Shown here in pieces: positions 24,607 to 33,510 of a DNA stretch of 64,000 bases. A program made the position numbers and the translations under genes. The stretch's first letter is position 1. Each line of letters opens with the position of its first letter. The notes beneath the pieces were generated by a model. It was not told the origin of the DNA. It ran no database searches and saw only the letters and a list, made by a program, of their open reading frames with translations. The stretch is from NCBI GenBank assembly GCA_964442285.1, contig CAYTZH010000005.1:1-64000 (forward strand). The letters are read 5' to 3'. This stretch comes from CAYTZH01 sp964442285. GTDB lineage: Bacteria > Myxococcota_A > UBA9160 > JAFDET01.

Positions 24607-25482
24607 GTGGCCGCGGCCGCCGTGCAGAGTCTGCGCAGCTACGCCTCGCTCACCAAGCCGCGGGTGCTGCTGCTGGTGATCTTCAGCGGGGTGCCGGTGC
24701 TGGCGATGGCCGCCGGCGGCTGGCCCTCGCCGGCCTTCTGCGTTGCGGTGCTGCTCGGCATCACCCTCGCGGCCGGCGCGGCCAACACCTTCAACTGCTA
24801 CGTGGAGCGCGAGCGGGACGCCCTCATGGCGCGCACGCGGAGCCGACCGCTCCCGGCCTCCCAGCTCGCCCCGGGCCGGGCCCTCGCCTTCGGCTGGCTG
24901 CTCTCGGCGGTCTCCACGGCGCTCCTGTGGGCCGTGGGCGGGCCGGTCGCCGCCGCCCTGGGCGTGGCGAGCATCCTCTTCTACGTCTTCGTCTACACGG
25001 TCTGGCTCAAGCCCCGGTCCACCTGGAACGCCGTGGTGGGCGGCGCGGCCGGCGCCGCGGCGCCCCTCATCGCGGATGCCGCCGTCCACGGCAGCGTGAC
25101 CGCCGCCGGCTGGCTGCTCTTCGCCATCGTCTTCTTCTGGCAGCCGCCCCACGTGTGGGCCATCGCGCTCTTCCGCAAGCGCGACTACGCGGCCGCGGGC
25201 ATTCCCATGCTCCCGAACGCCATCGGCGACGGCCCCACCCGCGCCACCATGCTGCTCTGCACCCTCGCCCTGGTCCCGGTCACCCTGGCGCCGGTCGGCC
25301 TCGGCCTGCTGGGCGGTGTCTACCTGGCCGTCGCGCTCGTGCTCAATGCCTGGTTCGTCTGGCACGGGGTCCGGCTGCTGCGGGAGTCGACCCCCGGCGC
25401 GGCCCGCCGCGTCTTCCAGGTGTCGATGCTCTACCTGTTCGCGCTCCTCGGCGCGATGATCCTCGACCGCCTGCTCGCCTAG
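24607..25482 (+). CDS. ctaB: Protoheme IX farnesyltransferase (heme O synthase)
   Basis: A 291-residue UbiA-family membrane enzyme that attaches a farnesyl group to heme b to make heme O for terminal oxidases. Motifs include LTKPRVLLLVIFSGVPVLAM, the prenyl-diphosphate/Mg site NTFNCYVERERDALMARTRS-RPLP, and the second loop FFWQPPHVWAIALFRKRDY. About nine membrane helices can be counted. No cytochrome oxidase gene is nearby, so it is a stand-alone ctaB. Start GTG at 24607. A CATAAT at 24576-24581 could be a -10 element, without a convincing -35. Its stop TAG shares CTAG with the leuS stop. Confidence 0.93.
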   Translation: MAAAAVQSLRSYASLTKPRVLLLVIFSGVPVLAMAAGGWPSPAFCVAVLLGITLAAGAANTFNCYVERERDALMARTRSRPLPASQLAPGRALAFGWLLSAVSTALLWAVGGPVAAALGVASILFYVFVYTVWLKPRSTWNAVVGGAAGAAAPLIADAAVHGSVTAAGWLLFAIVFFWQPPHVWAIALFRKRDYAAAGIPMLPNAIGDGPTRATMLLCTLALVPVTLAPVGLGLLGGVYLAVALVLNAWFVWHGVRLLRESTPGAARRVFQVSMLYLFALLGAMILDRLLA

Positions 25483-28073
25483 CCGACGACGTTCACCAGC
25501 CGCCCCGGCACCACGATCACCTTCTTCGGATCCCGTCCCTGCAGATGGCGCTGCACGCCCTCGGTGGCCAGGGCGGCGGCCTCGATCGAGGCCCGGTCCG
25601 CGTCGGTCGCGATCTGGATCTCGTCGCGCTTCTTGCCGTTCACCTGGACCACCAGGCTCACCGTCGCCTCCGCGAGCAGGGACGCATCGGCCTCCGGCCA
25701 TTCGGCCAGGGCCACGCTCTCCGTGTGGCCGAGCGCGCGCCACAGCTCCTCGGCCATGTGCGGCCCCAGGGGCGAGAGCATGCGCACCAGGGCGTCCGCG
25801 CAGACCCGGGGCAGCGGGCTCCCGACGTCCCGCACCAGCACCATCAGCTTCGAGATGGCCGTGTTGAAGCCCAGGGCCTCCATGTCCTCGGTGACGCCCG
25901 CCACGGTGCGCGCCAGGAGCTTGCGCTGCTCGAGCGAGGCCTCCTCGGCCAGGGGCTCCTCGGCCACCGCCCGCCACACCCGCTGCAGAAAGCGGTAGAC
26001 CCCCGGGATGCCCTCCGTGGACCAGGGGGCGCCCTTGTCGAGGGGGCCCATGAACATCTCGTACAGGCGCAGGGCGTCGGCGCCGTACTCCGCCACCACG
26101 TGGTCCGGGTTCTCGACGTTGCCCCGGCTCTTGGACATACGCTCGATGACCTCTTCGAGCACCAGGTCCTGCTCGCTGGGGTGGAGCGGCGTGCCGTCCT
26201 CCCAGCGCACGTCCCGGTGGTGGATCCAGCGCGCCTTCACCTCGGCGCCGGTGGCCACCGCCACCGCCTTCTCGCCCTCCACCCGGACCGCCGATGACGG
26301 GAAGCAGCGCGGGAGGACGTCCGGATCGTCGGCGACGTTGTCGTCGTAGTAGCGGTAGCTGTGGCCGAGGATCTGGCCGGGGTTGAGCAGGCGCTGGAAC
26401 GGCTCCGGCGTGTGCACCGCGCCGATGTCGTAGAGCACCTTGTGCCAGAAGCGGGCGTAGAGGAGGTGCAGCACGGCGTGCTCCGCGCCCCCCACGTAGA
26501 GGTCCACCGGCATCCAGTAGCGCTCGGCTTCGGGCGCGCAGAAGGCCCCGTCGTTGCCCGGGTCGCAGAAGCGCAGGTAGTACCAGCAGCTCCCGGCCCA
26601 GTTGGGCATGGTGTTGATGTCGCGGCGGGCGGGCGCGCCCGTGTCCGGGTCCGTGGTGTGGATCCAGTCCGAGGCCGACTCCAGGGGCGAGCGGCCGCCG
26701 TCGCGGGGGGCGTAGTCGTCGAGCTCGGGCAGGGTGACCGGGAGCTGGTCCTCCGCCACCAGCTTCACGCCCCCGTCCTCCAGGTGCAGCAGGGGGAAGG
26801 GCTCGCCCCAGTAGCGCTGGCGGCTGAACAGCCAGTCGCGCAGCTTGTAGGTGACCTCCCGCGCGCCGTGGCCCTCCGCCTCCAGCCAGTCGATCATGCG
26901 GGTCTTGGCCTCCGGCGTCGCGAGCCCGTCGAGGAAGTCGGAGTTCGCGGCCACGCCCGGCTCCGCGAAGGCGGCCCGGCCGACGTCGCCGCCCGCCACC
27001 ACCTCGACGATGGGGAGGTCGAAGGTGCGGGCGAACTCCCAGTCGCGCTCGTCGTGGCCGGGGACGGCCATGATCGCGCCGGTCCCGTAGCTGGCGAGCA
27101 CGTAGTCCGCGATCCAGACGGGGATCTCCCCGCCCCCCGCCGGATTGCGCGCGCGGGCGCCGGTGTCCACCCCCGTCTTGCTGGTGTCGGCGATCCGCGA
27201 CCGCTCGCTCTTGCGGGCGGCGGCCTCCCGGTACGCGTCCACGGCGCCGCGCTGGGCGTCGGTCGTGATGGCCTCCACGAGCGGGTGCTCCGGGGCCAGC
27301 ACCATGTAGGTGGCGCCGAACAGCGTGTCGGGCCGCGTGGTGAAGACCTCGATCACCGCGTCGCTCCCCACCACCGGGAAGCGCACCCGGGCGCCCTCGC
27401 TGCGGCCGATCCACTCGCGCTGCTGCTTCTTGATGGACTCGGGCCAGTCGAGCGGCTCCAGGTCGGACAGCAGGCGTTCGGCGTAGGCGGTGATCCGCAG
27501 CATCCACTGGCGCATGGGGACGCGCACGACCGGGTGGCCGCCGCGCTCGCTCCGGCCGTCGATCACCTCCTCGTTGGAGAGCACCGTGCCCAGGTCGGGG
27601 CACCAGTTCACCGCCACCTCCGCCTCGTAGGCGAGGCCCCGCTCGTAGAGGCGGGTGAAGATCCACTGGGTCCACTTCACGTAGCGGGGATCCGTGGTGT
27701 CGATCTCCCGCTCCCAGTCGTAGTCCATGCCCAGCGACTGGAGCTGGCGCCGGAAGGTGCCGATGTTCTTCCGGGTGGTCAGCCGCGGGTGGGTTCCGGT
27801 CTGGATGGCGTACTGCTCGGCCGGCAGCCCGAAGGCGTCCCAGCCCATGGGATGGAGCACGTTGAACCCGCGCATGCGCTTGTAGCGCGAGAGCACGTCG
27901 GTGGCGATGTAGCCCTTGGGGTGACCCACGTGGAGCCCCTCGCCCGAGGGGTAGGGGAACATGTCCAGCACGTAGAACTTGGGCCGCGACGGGTCGATCT
28001 CGGCCCGGAACGTGCCTTGCTCGCGCCAGTAGGTCTGCCAGCGGGGCTCGATCGCTTTCGGGTCGTAGGCCAT
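25479..28073 (-). CDS. leuS: Leucyl-tRNA synthetase
   Basis: An 864-residue class I synthetase of normal bacterial length. HIGH site: YPSGEGLHVGHPKGY. The CP1 editing domain shows VFTTRPDTLFGATYMVLAPE and YGTGAIMAVPGHDERDWEFA. The KMSKS loop is ERMSKSRGN, Arg in place of the usual first Lys. The C-terminal part ends VQVNGKKRDEIQ. Start: ATG at 28073 (MAYDPKAIEPRWQ), matching other LeuRS. The frame is also open upstream through the 21-bp repeats (PPLADPV units, ATG at 28142); that extension would be unusual and is probably untranslated leader. The stop shares CTAG with ctaB. Confidence 0.97.
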   Translation of the reverse strand: MAYDPKAIEPRWQTYWREQGTFRAEIDPSRPKFYVLDMFPYPSGEGLHVGHPKGYIATDVLSRYKRMRGFNVLHPMGWDAFGLPAEQYAIQTGTHPRLTTRKNIGTFRRQLQSLGMDYDWEREIDTTDPRYVKWTQWIFTRLYERGLAYEAEVAVNWCPDLGTVLSNEEVIDGRSERGGHPVVRVPMRQWMLRITAYAERLLSDLEPLDWPESIKKQQREWIGRSEGARVRFPVVGSDAVIEVFTTRPDTLFGATYMVLAPEHPLVEAITTDAQRGAVDAYREAAARKSERSRIADTSKTGVDTGARARNPAGGGEIPVWIADYVLASYGTGAIMAVPGHDERDWEFARTFDLPIVEVVAGGDVGRAAFAEPGVAANSDFLDGLATPEAKTRMIDWLEAEGHGAREVTYKLRDWLFSRQRYWGEPFPLLHLEDGGVKLVAEDQLPVTLPELDDYAPRDGGRSPLESASDWIHTTDPDTGAPARRDINTMPNWAGSCWYYLRFCDPGNDGAFCAPEAERYWMPVDLYVGGAEHAVLHLLYARFWHKVLYDIGAVHTPEPFQRLLNPGQILGHSYRYYDDNVADDPDVLPRCFPSSAVRVEGEKAVAVATGAEVKARWIHHRDVRWEDGTPLHPSEQDLVLEEVIERMSKSRGNVENPDHVVAEYGADALRLYEMFMGPLDKGAPWSTEGIPGVYRFLQRVWRAVAEEPLAEEASLEQRKLLARTVAGVTEDMEALGFNTAISKLMVLVRDVGSPLPRVCADALVRMLSPLGPHMAEELWRALGHTESVALAEWPEADASLLAEATVSLVVQVNGKKRDEIQIATDADRASIEAAALATEGVQRHLQGRDPKKVIVVPGRLVNVVG

Positions 28074-28096
28074 CGGGCCGGTAGGGTGCCGGCCGC

Positions 28097-28159
28097 GCAC
28101 CGGGTCCGCCAGGGGCGGCACCGGGTCCGCCAGGGGCGGCACCGGGTCTGCCGGGGGCG
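28097..28159. repeat. 21-bp tandem repeat, three copies, in the leuS/ppsR divergent promoter
   Basis: Units 28097-28117 and 28118-28138 are identical; 28139-28159 differs at two bases. The array fills 63 of the 104 bases between the leuS ATG and the GTG of the divergent gene. On the minus strand it is open in the leuS frame (LADPVPP-type heptads). Confidence 0.95.
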
Positions 28160-28177
28160 TCTGGTAGGCTCGGGGGC

Positions 28178-28990
28178 GTGTCGGGCACCCGTCCCGAGAT
28201 CTTCGTCGTGTCGGATGGCACCGGGGAGACCGCGGCTGCGGTGGTCCGGGCGGTGATGGCCCAGTTCCGCTCCGCCTGGCGGCTGCGGACCTTCACCGAG
28301 GTCCGCAGCGTGGCCCAGGCGGAGCGGGTGGTGGCGCTGGCGGCCGCCTCCGGGGCCATCGTGGTCTTCACCCTGGTCAACGAGAAGGTGGCCGGCGCGC
28401 TCCTGGAACGGGCCGCGGAGCACGGGCTGCCCACCGTGGATCTGCTCGGGCCCGTGATCGCCCGGGTGGCCGAGCACATGCAGACCGAGCCCCGGGCCGA
28501 GCCCGGGCTCCTGCACGGCTTCTCCAGCGAGTACTTCCAGCGGGTGGAGGCCGTGGAGTTCGCCGTGCGCCACGACGACGGGGCCAACCTCCACACCCTG
28601 TTCCGGGCCGACCTGGTGCTTGCGGGCGTGTCCCGGACCTCGAAGACGCCCCTGTCCATGTACCTGGCCCAGCGCGGCCTGCGCACGGGCAACGTGCCCC
28701 TGCTGTCCGGCATCGAGCCGCCGCGGGAGCTCCTGGACCTGGATCCGGCCAAGGTGATCGGGCTGACGGTCCACCGCAGCACGCTCGTCGACGTGCGTCG
28801 GGCGCGGGCCCGGGCGCTGGGCGCCTCGCCGTCGTCGACCTACGCCGATCCCGACATGGTCTACGAGGAGCTGCGCCACGCCCGCCGGCTCTTCCGCGAG
28901 CGCGGCTGGCGGGTCGTCGACATCACGGGCCGGGCCGTCGAGGAGAACGCCGCCCGCATCCTCGATCTGCTCGAGCGCCCCCGGAGCTAG
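28178..28990 (+). CDS. PEP synthase regulatory protein (kinase/pyrophosphorylase, DUF299)
   Basis: A 270-residue bifunctional regulator that phosphorylates (using ADP) and dephosphorylates a Thr of pyruvate,water dikinase or pyruvate,phosphate dikinase. The N-terminal signature VVSDGTGETAAAV and the P-loop GVSRTSKTPLSMYLAQRG (residues 150-157 at its core) are typical, and NVPLLSG follows. The target dikinase gene is not in this window. GTG start at 28178, close to the repeat array. The stop TAG shares CTAG with the convergent RND gene. Confidence 0.93.
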   Translation: MSGTRPEIFVVSDGTGETAAAVVRAVMAQFRSAWRLRTFTEVRSVAQAERVVALAAASGAIVVFTLVNEKVAGALLERAAEHGLPTVDLLGPVIARVAEHMQTEPRAEPGLLHGFSSEYFQRVEAVEFAVRHDDGANLHTLFRADLVLAGVSRTSKTPLSMYLAQRGLRTGNVPLLSGIEPPRELLDLDPAKVIGLTVHRSTLVDVRRARARALGASPSSTYADPDMVYEELRHARRLFRERGWRVVDITGRAVEENAARILDLLERPRS

Positions 28991-31900
28991 GCCTCGGCTT
29001 CGCGCTCTCGCTGGGCCTTCAGCGCCTCCTTCTGCTCGTCCGTGAGCAGGGCCCGGGCGAAGTTCGGCTGGATGATCGAGTAGAAGGCCGGCACGATCGT
29101 GATCGCGCCGATCATGTTGATCACCATCAGGATGACCAGCAGCTGGGCCATCTCCGCCTGGAAGCGCAGGCTCGAGGCCGCCCAGGTGAAGATGCCGCCC
29201 ACGATCGTGGTGGCCGTGAAGGTCACCGCCATGCCCGTCGTGCGCACGGCCCGGCGGATGGCCTCGTCGATGTCGCCGCCCGTCTCGGCCACCTCCTGGC
29301 GGATTCGGTCGACGATGTAGATCGCGTAGTCCACCCCGATGCCCACGCCCACGGACTGCACCGGCAGCGTGTTCACGTTCAGGCCGACGCCCTTCACCGC
29401 CATGTAGGCCAGGGAGATCATGGTGGCGGTGGCCAGCTGGATCACGATGATGGTCCCGCTCCACAGCGACCCGTAGGTCAGGGCCTGGAGCACGTAGATC
29501 ACCAGCAGGATCAGGGAGATGTTGGCCACGTGGCCGCGCTCCACCTCGTCGTTGATGGCGGCCAGCACGCCCATGGAGCCCCCGGCCATCACGTACTGCA
29601 TGCCGCGGGTCCAGGAGCTGGTGAGCTGGTACGAGGGCTCGCCGTCCACGGCCTTCAGGTCGTGGACGATCAGGTCCTTGGTGCTGACCGCGATGGCCCG
29701 CACGCCGAGCTCCTCGTCGGCCCACCACTCGTCCACGTCGCTCACCTCCCAATCGGCGAGCGTCTCGGGCCACGGGAAGTAGCGGTCCTCGGGCCAGTCG
29801 TAGAGGGTCTCTTCGAAGTCGGCGATGGCGCCTTCGCGGAACTCCTCGATCCAGTCCGGGAGGCCGTCTTCGGTGACCCGCTTCACGTCCTTGGACTGGT
29901 AGACGCCGTTGTCGCGCACCCGGACCTTGAGCGTGTGCTCGCGCGGGCCCGTGCCGAGCCAGGTGAGCGGCGGCATCTCCAGCACCGGCCCGATCATGTA
30001 GTAGAGGGCGTCCGCCAGGCCCTCCCGGTCGAAGAGGCCGGCGCCTGCGGCCACCTGGTTCTTCTCCAGTCGGACGGTCACCTCGCCCAGGGGATGGCGA
30101 TCGATGAACTCCTCGGCGGTGACCACCGCCCGGCGGATGGTCTCGCCCTTGTGGTCCGGGTAGAAGAACGAGATGTTGGCGTCCTTGCCGTCGTCGGTCA
30201 TGAACGGCCGCAGGAACCCGGGCGGTCCATTCGTCTGGAGCTGGAAGATGATGCCCCGCACCGTCGCGGGGTCGCCCGGGACGAAGTGCCACTTCGGGTC
30301 GCCGTAGTGGTTCATCTGCCAGGATCCACGGATGAAGGGCACCAGGGACACCGACGCGCCCAGGTTGGTGTGCACGAACATGAAGCGCTCGAACTCCTCC
30401 ATGCTGTGGATGGGCTGGGCGTCGGCACTGGCGTTGGAGCGGTCGCCGTTGGCGTACACCACCATCGAGTCCACCCCGCCGAAGCGGTCGGCGATCTCCG
30501 CGGTGGCGACGTTGAATTCGTGGTCTGGCCAGAGCAGGAACGAGCCCGGGTTCGATTCCCCGATCGTGGAGCGGGTGAAGACCAGGTAGAGGGAGCCGGC
30601 CAGAAGCAGCACCGACACCGCGGCCACGGCGTACTTGCCCACGGCGTTCGTGCAGAAGTTCCCCACCGACCGCAGCAGGCGGACCATGAAGCCCGGCGTG
30701 TAGTGCTCGGGCTCGTGCGGCGGGGGCAGGTAGCAGATCATCACCGGGTGGAGGATCTCCACGGTGAACAGGATCGTCGCCACCCAGAAGGCGCCGAAGA
30801 TGGCCAGGTCGCGCATCTGCTGGATCGACGTGCTGAGGATCACCAGCAGGCCGAGGAAGTCGGTGACGATGCCCAGGGTGCCGGGGACGATCAGCTCGCC
30901 CATGGCCACCGTGGCAGCCTCGATCTTGGAGCGCTCTTCGTCGCCGTCGAAGCGCTCCATCATGATTTCGTAGTCTTCGAAGAAGCGTTCGGCCATCTGC
31001 ACCGTGTGCGAGACGGCGCGGGCGGTGATGATCATCGGGATCACCAGCACCAGTGGGTCGAAGGTGATCCCCGCCCAGCCGGTGAAGCCGAGGCCCCAGA
31101 GCGCCGTGGCGATGGCCGCGATGAAGGGGATCAGCACGCCGTGGAGCCGCCGGAAGTAGGCGAGCAGCAGGCCGAAGGTGACGACCACCGTGAGGATCAC
31201 GAACAGCGAGATCTCGAAGGCGTGCTTGAGCAGCCAGCCCACGTGGACGGGGCCGCCCGAGACGAAGAGCTGCAGGTCACAGCCTGGGGGCCAGGAGCGG
31301 TTCGAGGACGAGCCCACGAAGAGGCGCTTCATCGACTGGGCCAGGCTGCCCGCGCCGCGGACCAGGAAGTTGGCGTCCTGGGCCGGGCGGCAGGCCGGGT
31401 CCTCGAACTCCTGCTTGATGTCCGTCACGTGGTTGAAGACGGCGGTGTAGACCTCCCGGCTCGACAGCCGGTCCGTCACGAAGCCGGCGGCGATGAGCGC
31501 TCCCTGCTCGTCGCGCGAGACCAGCCGGCCGAAGATGAACGGCGGGTTCTGGCGCACCAGCTCGCGCAGGGAGTCGGCCTCCTCCTGCGTCTCCGGCGGG
31601 CCGCCCTTCATGAGCACGTCGGAGGTGATCGAGCCGTCGGGCTCGATCTGGATCACCCGCGTCGAGCCATGCGCGATCGACTGGATCTGGTAGTGGTTGA
31701 CCGGGTAGGGGGGATAGGTCTGGTCGAGGATCTTGTTGATCTCGACGGGCTCGAGCTCGCGCTCCTCCAGCTCGAAGCGCAGCTCCTCCCGCGCGTCGGT
31801 CTGGCTGTCGTAGCCGAGGCCGTCCAGCCGCTTGGTGATGGCGTCGATCTTCTGGAGGATCTCCGGCGTGAAGATCGTGCCCTCCTTCACCACGACCGCG

Positions 31901-32181
31901 ATCACCACCAGGGCCGAGGTGCCGAACTGGGCGGCGAACTTGTCCTGGGCGGCGATGAAGGGATGGTCCGGCCAGAGCGCGCGCTCACTGGCGTCCAGGC
32001 GCACCTTCGGCCCCGGGAGCTCGAGCCCCAGGGGAGTCGTGATGGCGTTCATCGTCGGGTACAAGAAGAAGAGCGTCGTGAGGATCAGGAAGCTGGCCAC
32101 CCAGCCCCGGTGCTTCACGACCCAGCGTGCGAATTTCAGTGTCGCGGTCTCGCGGGTGTGGTGACTCGGAATGTCCGCCAT
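28987..32181 (-). CDS. RND/MMPL-family membrane transporter
   Basis: A 1064-residue permease with two repeats of one plus five membrane helices separated by large periplasmic loops (about residues 45-320 and 530-800). N-terminal helix WVASFLILTTLFFLYP; second-half helices include LILLVIYVLQALTYGSLWSG and VGVGIGVDYAIYIVDRIRQE. The latter carries the GxxxDY-type acidic residues used for proton coupling. The type is the stand-alone MMPL/hydrophobe exporter seen in deltaproteobacteria, which moves lipids or hydrophobic compounds. No periplasmic adaptor or outer membrane partner is adjacent. The ATG has AAGGAG very close (2 bases), so the start could be imprecise. Confidence 0.9.
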   Translation of the reverse strand: MADIPSHHTRETATLKFARWVVKHRGWVASFLILTTLFFLYPTMNAITTPLGLELPGPKVRLDASERALWPDHPFIAAQDKFAAQFGTSALVVIAVVVKEGTIFTPEILQKIDAITKRLDGLGYDSQTDAREELRFELEERELEPVEINKILDQTYPPYPVNHYQIQSIAHGSTRVIQIEPDGSITSDVLMKGGPPETQEEADSLRELVRQNPPFIFGRLVSRDEQGALIAAGFVTDRLSSREVYTAVFNHVTDIKQEFEDPACRPAQDANFLVRGAGSLAQSMKRLFVGSSSNRSWPPGCDLQLFVSGGPVHVGWLLKHAFEISLFVILTVVVTFGLLLAYFRRLHGVLIPFIAAIATALWGLGFTGWAGITFDPLVLVIPMIITARAVSHTVQMAERFFEDYEIMMERFDGDEERSKIEAATVAMGELIVPGTLGIVTDFLGLLVILSTSIQQMRDLAIFGAFWVATILFTVEILHPVMICYLPPPHEPEHYTPGFMVRLLRSVGNFCTNAVGKYAVAAVSVLLLAGSLYLVFTRSTIGESNPGSFLLWPDHEFNVATAEIADRFGGVDSMVVYANGDRSNASADAQPIHSMEEFERFMFVHTNLGASVSLVPFIRGSWQMNHYGDPKWHFVPGDPATVRGIIFQLQTNGPPGFLRPFMTDDGKDANISFFYPDHKGETIRRAVVTAEEFIDRHPLGEVTVRLEKNQVAAGAGLFDREGLADALYYMIGPVLEMPPLTWLGTGPREHTLKVRVRDNGVYQSKDVKRVTEDGLPDWIEEFREGAIADFEETLYDWPEDRYFPWPETLADWEVSDVDEWWADEELGVRAIAVSTKDLIVHDLKAVDGEPSYQLTSSWTRGMQYVMAGGSMGVLAAINDEVERGHVANISLILLVIYVLQALTYGSLWSGTIIVIQLATATMISLAYMAVKGVGLNVNTLPVQSVGVGIGVDYAIYIVDRIRQEVAETGGDIDEAIRRAVRTTGMAVTFTATTIVGGIFTWAASSLRFQAEMAQLLVILMVINMIGAITIVPAFYSIIQPNFARALLTDEQKEALKAQREREAEA

Positions 32182-32490
32182 GGCTCCTTCTCGCTCCCCC
32201 TGTCGTGACCCCCGCTGGGGTCCTTCGATCCCGGTGCGCGAAACGGAGAGACAACGGACCCGCGAGGTGGAACACCCCGGCGTCCGAACGCTTTCCCCTC
32301 GAGCAACGCCGCCGCCCAGCCCGGCGGCAACCCGGCACGTTATTTGGGTGACGTCTCGGGGTCAAGCGGATGCCGCAAGCGGCGTTCCGGCGTTCTCCCG
32401 AGCGACGCCCCGGGCGGCATCCAGCCCGATCCGCGCCGGGGTTCGACACCCGGGGGGAGCCCTCCGTTTCGGAGATCGCGGCGGCGCGCC
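32182..32490. other. Divergent intergenic region, RND gene and hydroxyacid dehydrogenase
   Basis: About 309 bases with no supportable gene. It holds the ribosome site of the RND gene (minus strand, just above 32181) and several G+C-rich short palindromes such as CCGCCG/CGGCGG around 32308-32327. I see no convincing promoter or operator. Confidence 0.5.
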
Positions 32491-33510
32491 GTGACGGGTC
32501 GCCCCCGTGTCTACGCCACGCGGCGCTTCCCCGGGGCCGCCTTCGAGGGCCTCGCCGAGCGGGTGGCCCTGGAGGTCTGCGAACGCGTCGGGGGCCCGGA
32601 GCGGGCCGAGCTGCGGGCCCGCGCCCGCGAGGCCGATGGGCTGCTCTGCGCGCTCACCGATGCGATCGATGCCGAGGTCATGGGGGAATCGCCCCGGCTT
32701 CGGGTCGTCTCCAGCTGCTCGGTCGGCGTCGATCATGTGGACCTGGCCGCTGCCACGGCCCGGGGTCTCCCGGTCGGGAACACCCCCGGCGTGCTCACCG
32801 AGACGACCGCGGACCTGGCCTTCGCTCTCCTGCTCGCCGCCGCCCGGCGGATTCCCGAGGCCGACCGCTTCGTGCGGGACGGGTCGTGGACGCCGGAGCG
32901 GCGCTGGGAGCCGGACCTGCTGCTGGGCCGGGATCTGCAGGGTGCGGTGCTGGGTCTGGTGGGTCTCGGGCCCATCGGGCGCGCGGTCGCCCGCCGCGCC
33001 CGCGGCTTCGGGATGCGCGTGCTGGGCTGGTCCCGGAGCGCCCACCCGGAGGCCCGGGCCGACGGCGTGGAGCCGGTGGGGCTGGCCGAGCTCCTGGCCG
33101 CTTCGGACTTCGTGAGCCTCCACGTGGCCCTCGCCCCCGAGACCCGCCACCTCATCGGTGCCGAGGCCCTGGCCCGCATGAAGGACACGGCCGTGCTGGT
33201 CAACACGGCCCGTGGCGAGGTGGTGGACCAGGCGGCGCTGGTGTCGGCCCTGGCGGCGGGCCGTCTCGGCGGCGCCGCGCTGGACGTGTTCGAGGCGGAG
33301 CCGCTGCCGCCGGGGAGCCCCCTGCTCGGGCTTCCGAACGTCGTTCTCGCGCCCCACATCGGGAGTGCCAGCGTCGCCACCCGTCGGCGGATGGCGGACC
33401 TGGCCGTGGAGAACCTGTTGGCCGGGCTCGAGGGCCGGCGACTTCCCCACTGCGCCAACCCCGACGTCTACGCCGGTGCCCCGGCCCGCCCCGACCCCTT
33501 CGGCGCCTAG
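32491..33510 (+). CDS. D-isomer-specific 2-hydroxyacid dehydrogenase (glycerate/glyoxylate reductase type)
   Basis: A 339-residue NAD(P)-dependent enzyme reducing 2-oxoacids such as glyoxylate or hydroxypyruvate. Motifs: SSCSVGVDHVDLAAATARGL, GNTPGVLTETTADLAFALLL, dinucleotide loop GLVGLGPIGRAVARRARGFG, VNTARGEVVDQAAL (catalytic Arg) and VLAPHIGSASVATRRRMADL (catalytic His). Start GTG at 32491 gives TGRPRVYATRRFPG, the usual N-terminal strand; the ribosome site is weak. Single gene; stop shares CTAG with the convergent NYN gene. Substrate preference cannot be read from sequence. Confidence 0.92.
   Translation: MTGRPRVYATRRFPGAAFEGLAERVALEVCERVGGPERAELRARAREADGLLCALTDAIDAEVMGESPRLRVVSSCSVGVDHVDLAAATARGLPVGNTPGVLTETTADLAFALLLAAARRIPEADRFVRDGSWTPERRWEPDLLLGRDLQGAVLGLVGLGPIGRAVARRARGFGMRVLGWSRSAHPEARADGVEPVGLAELLAASDFVSLHVALAPETRHLIGAEALARMKDTAVLVNTARGEVVDQAALVSALAAGRLGGAALDVFEAEPLPPGSPLLGLPNVVLAPHIGSASVATRRRMADLAVENLLAGLEGRRLPHCANPDVYAGAPARPDPFGA

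Noticed and set aside
28074..28142. LeuRS starting at 28142 with a PPLADPV repeat leader
   Set aside because: Known LeuRS proteins begin close to the MAYDPKAIEPRWQ segment, and the extension consists only of the tandem repeat.
28097..28159. Iteron-type replication origin
   Set aside because: Only three G+C-rich units, no A+T-rich region or replication gene nearby.
24169..28782. A 1537-codon minus-strand frame running across the EEP, ctaB and leuS region
   Set aside because: It crosses well-supported genes in a different frame and its residue composition is typical of a shadow frame.
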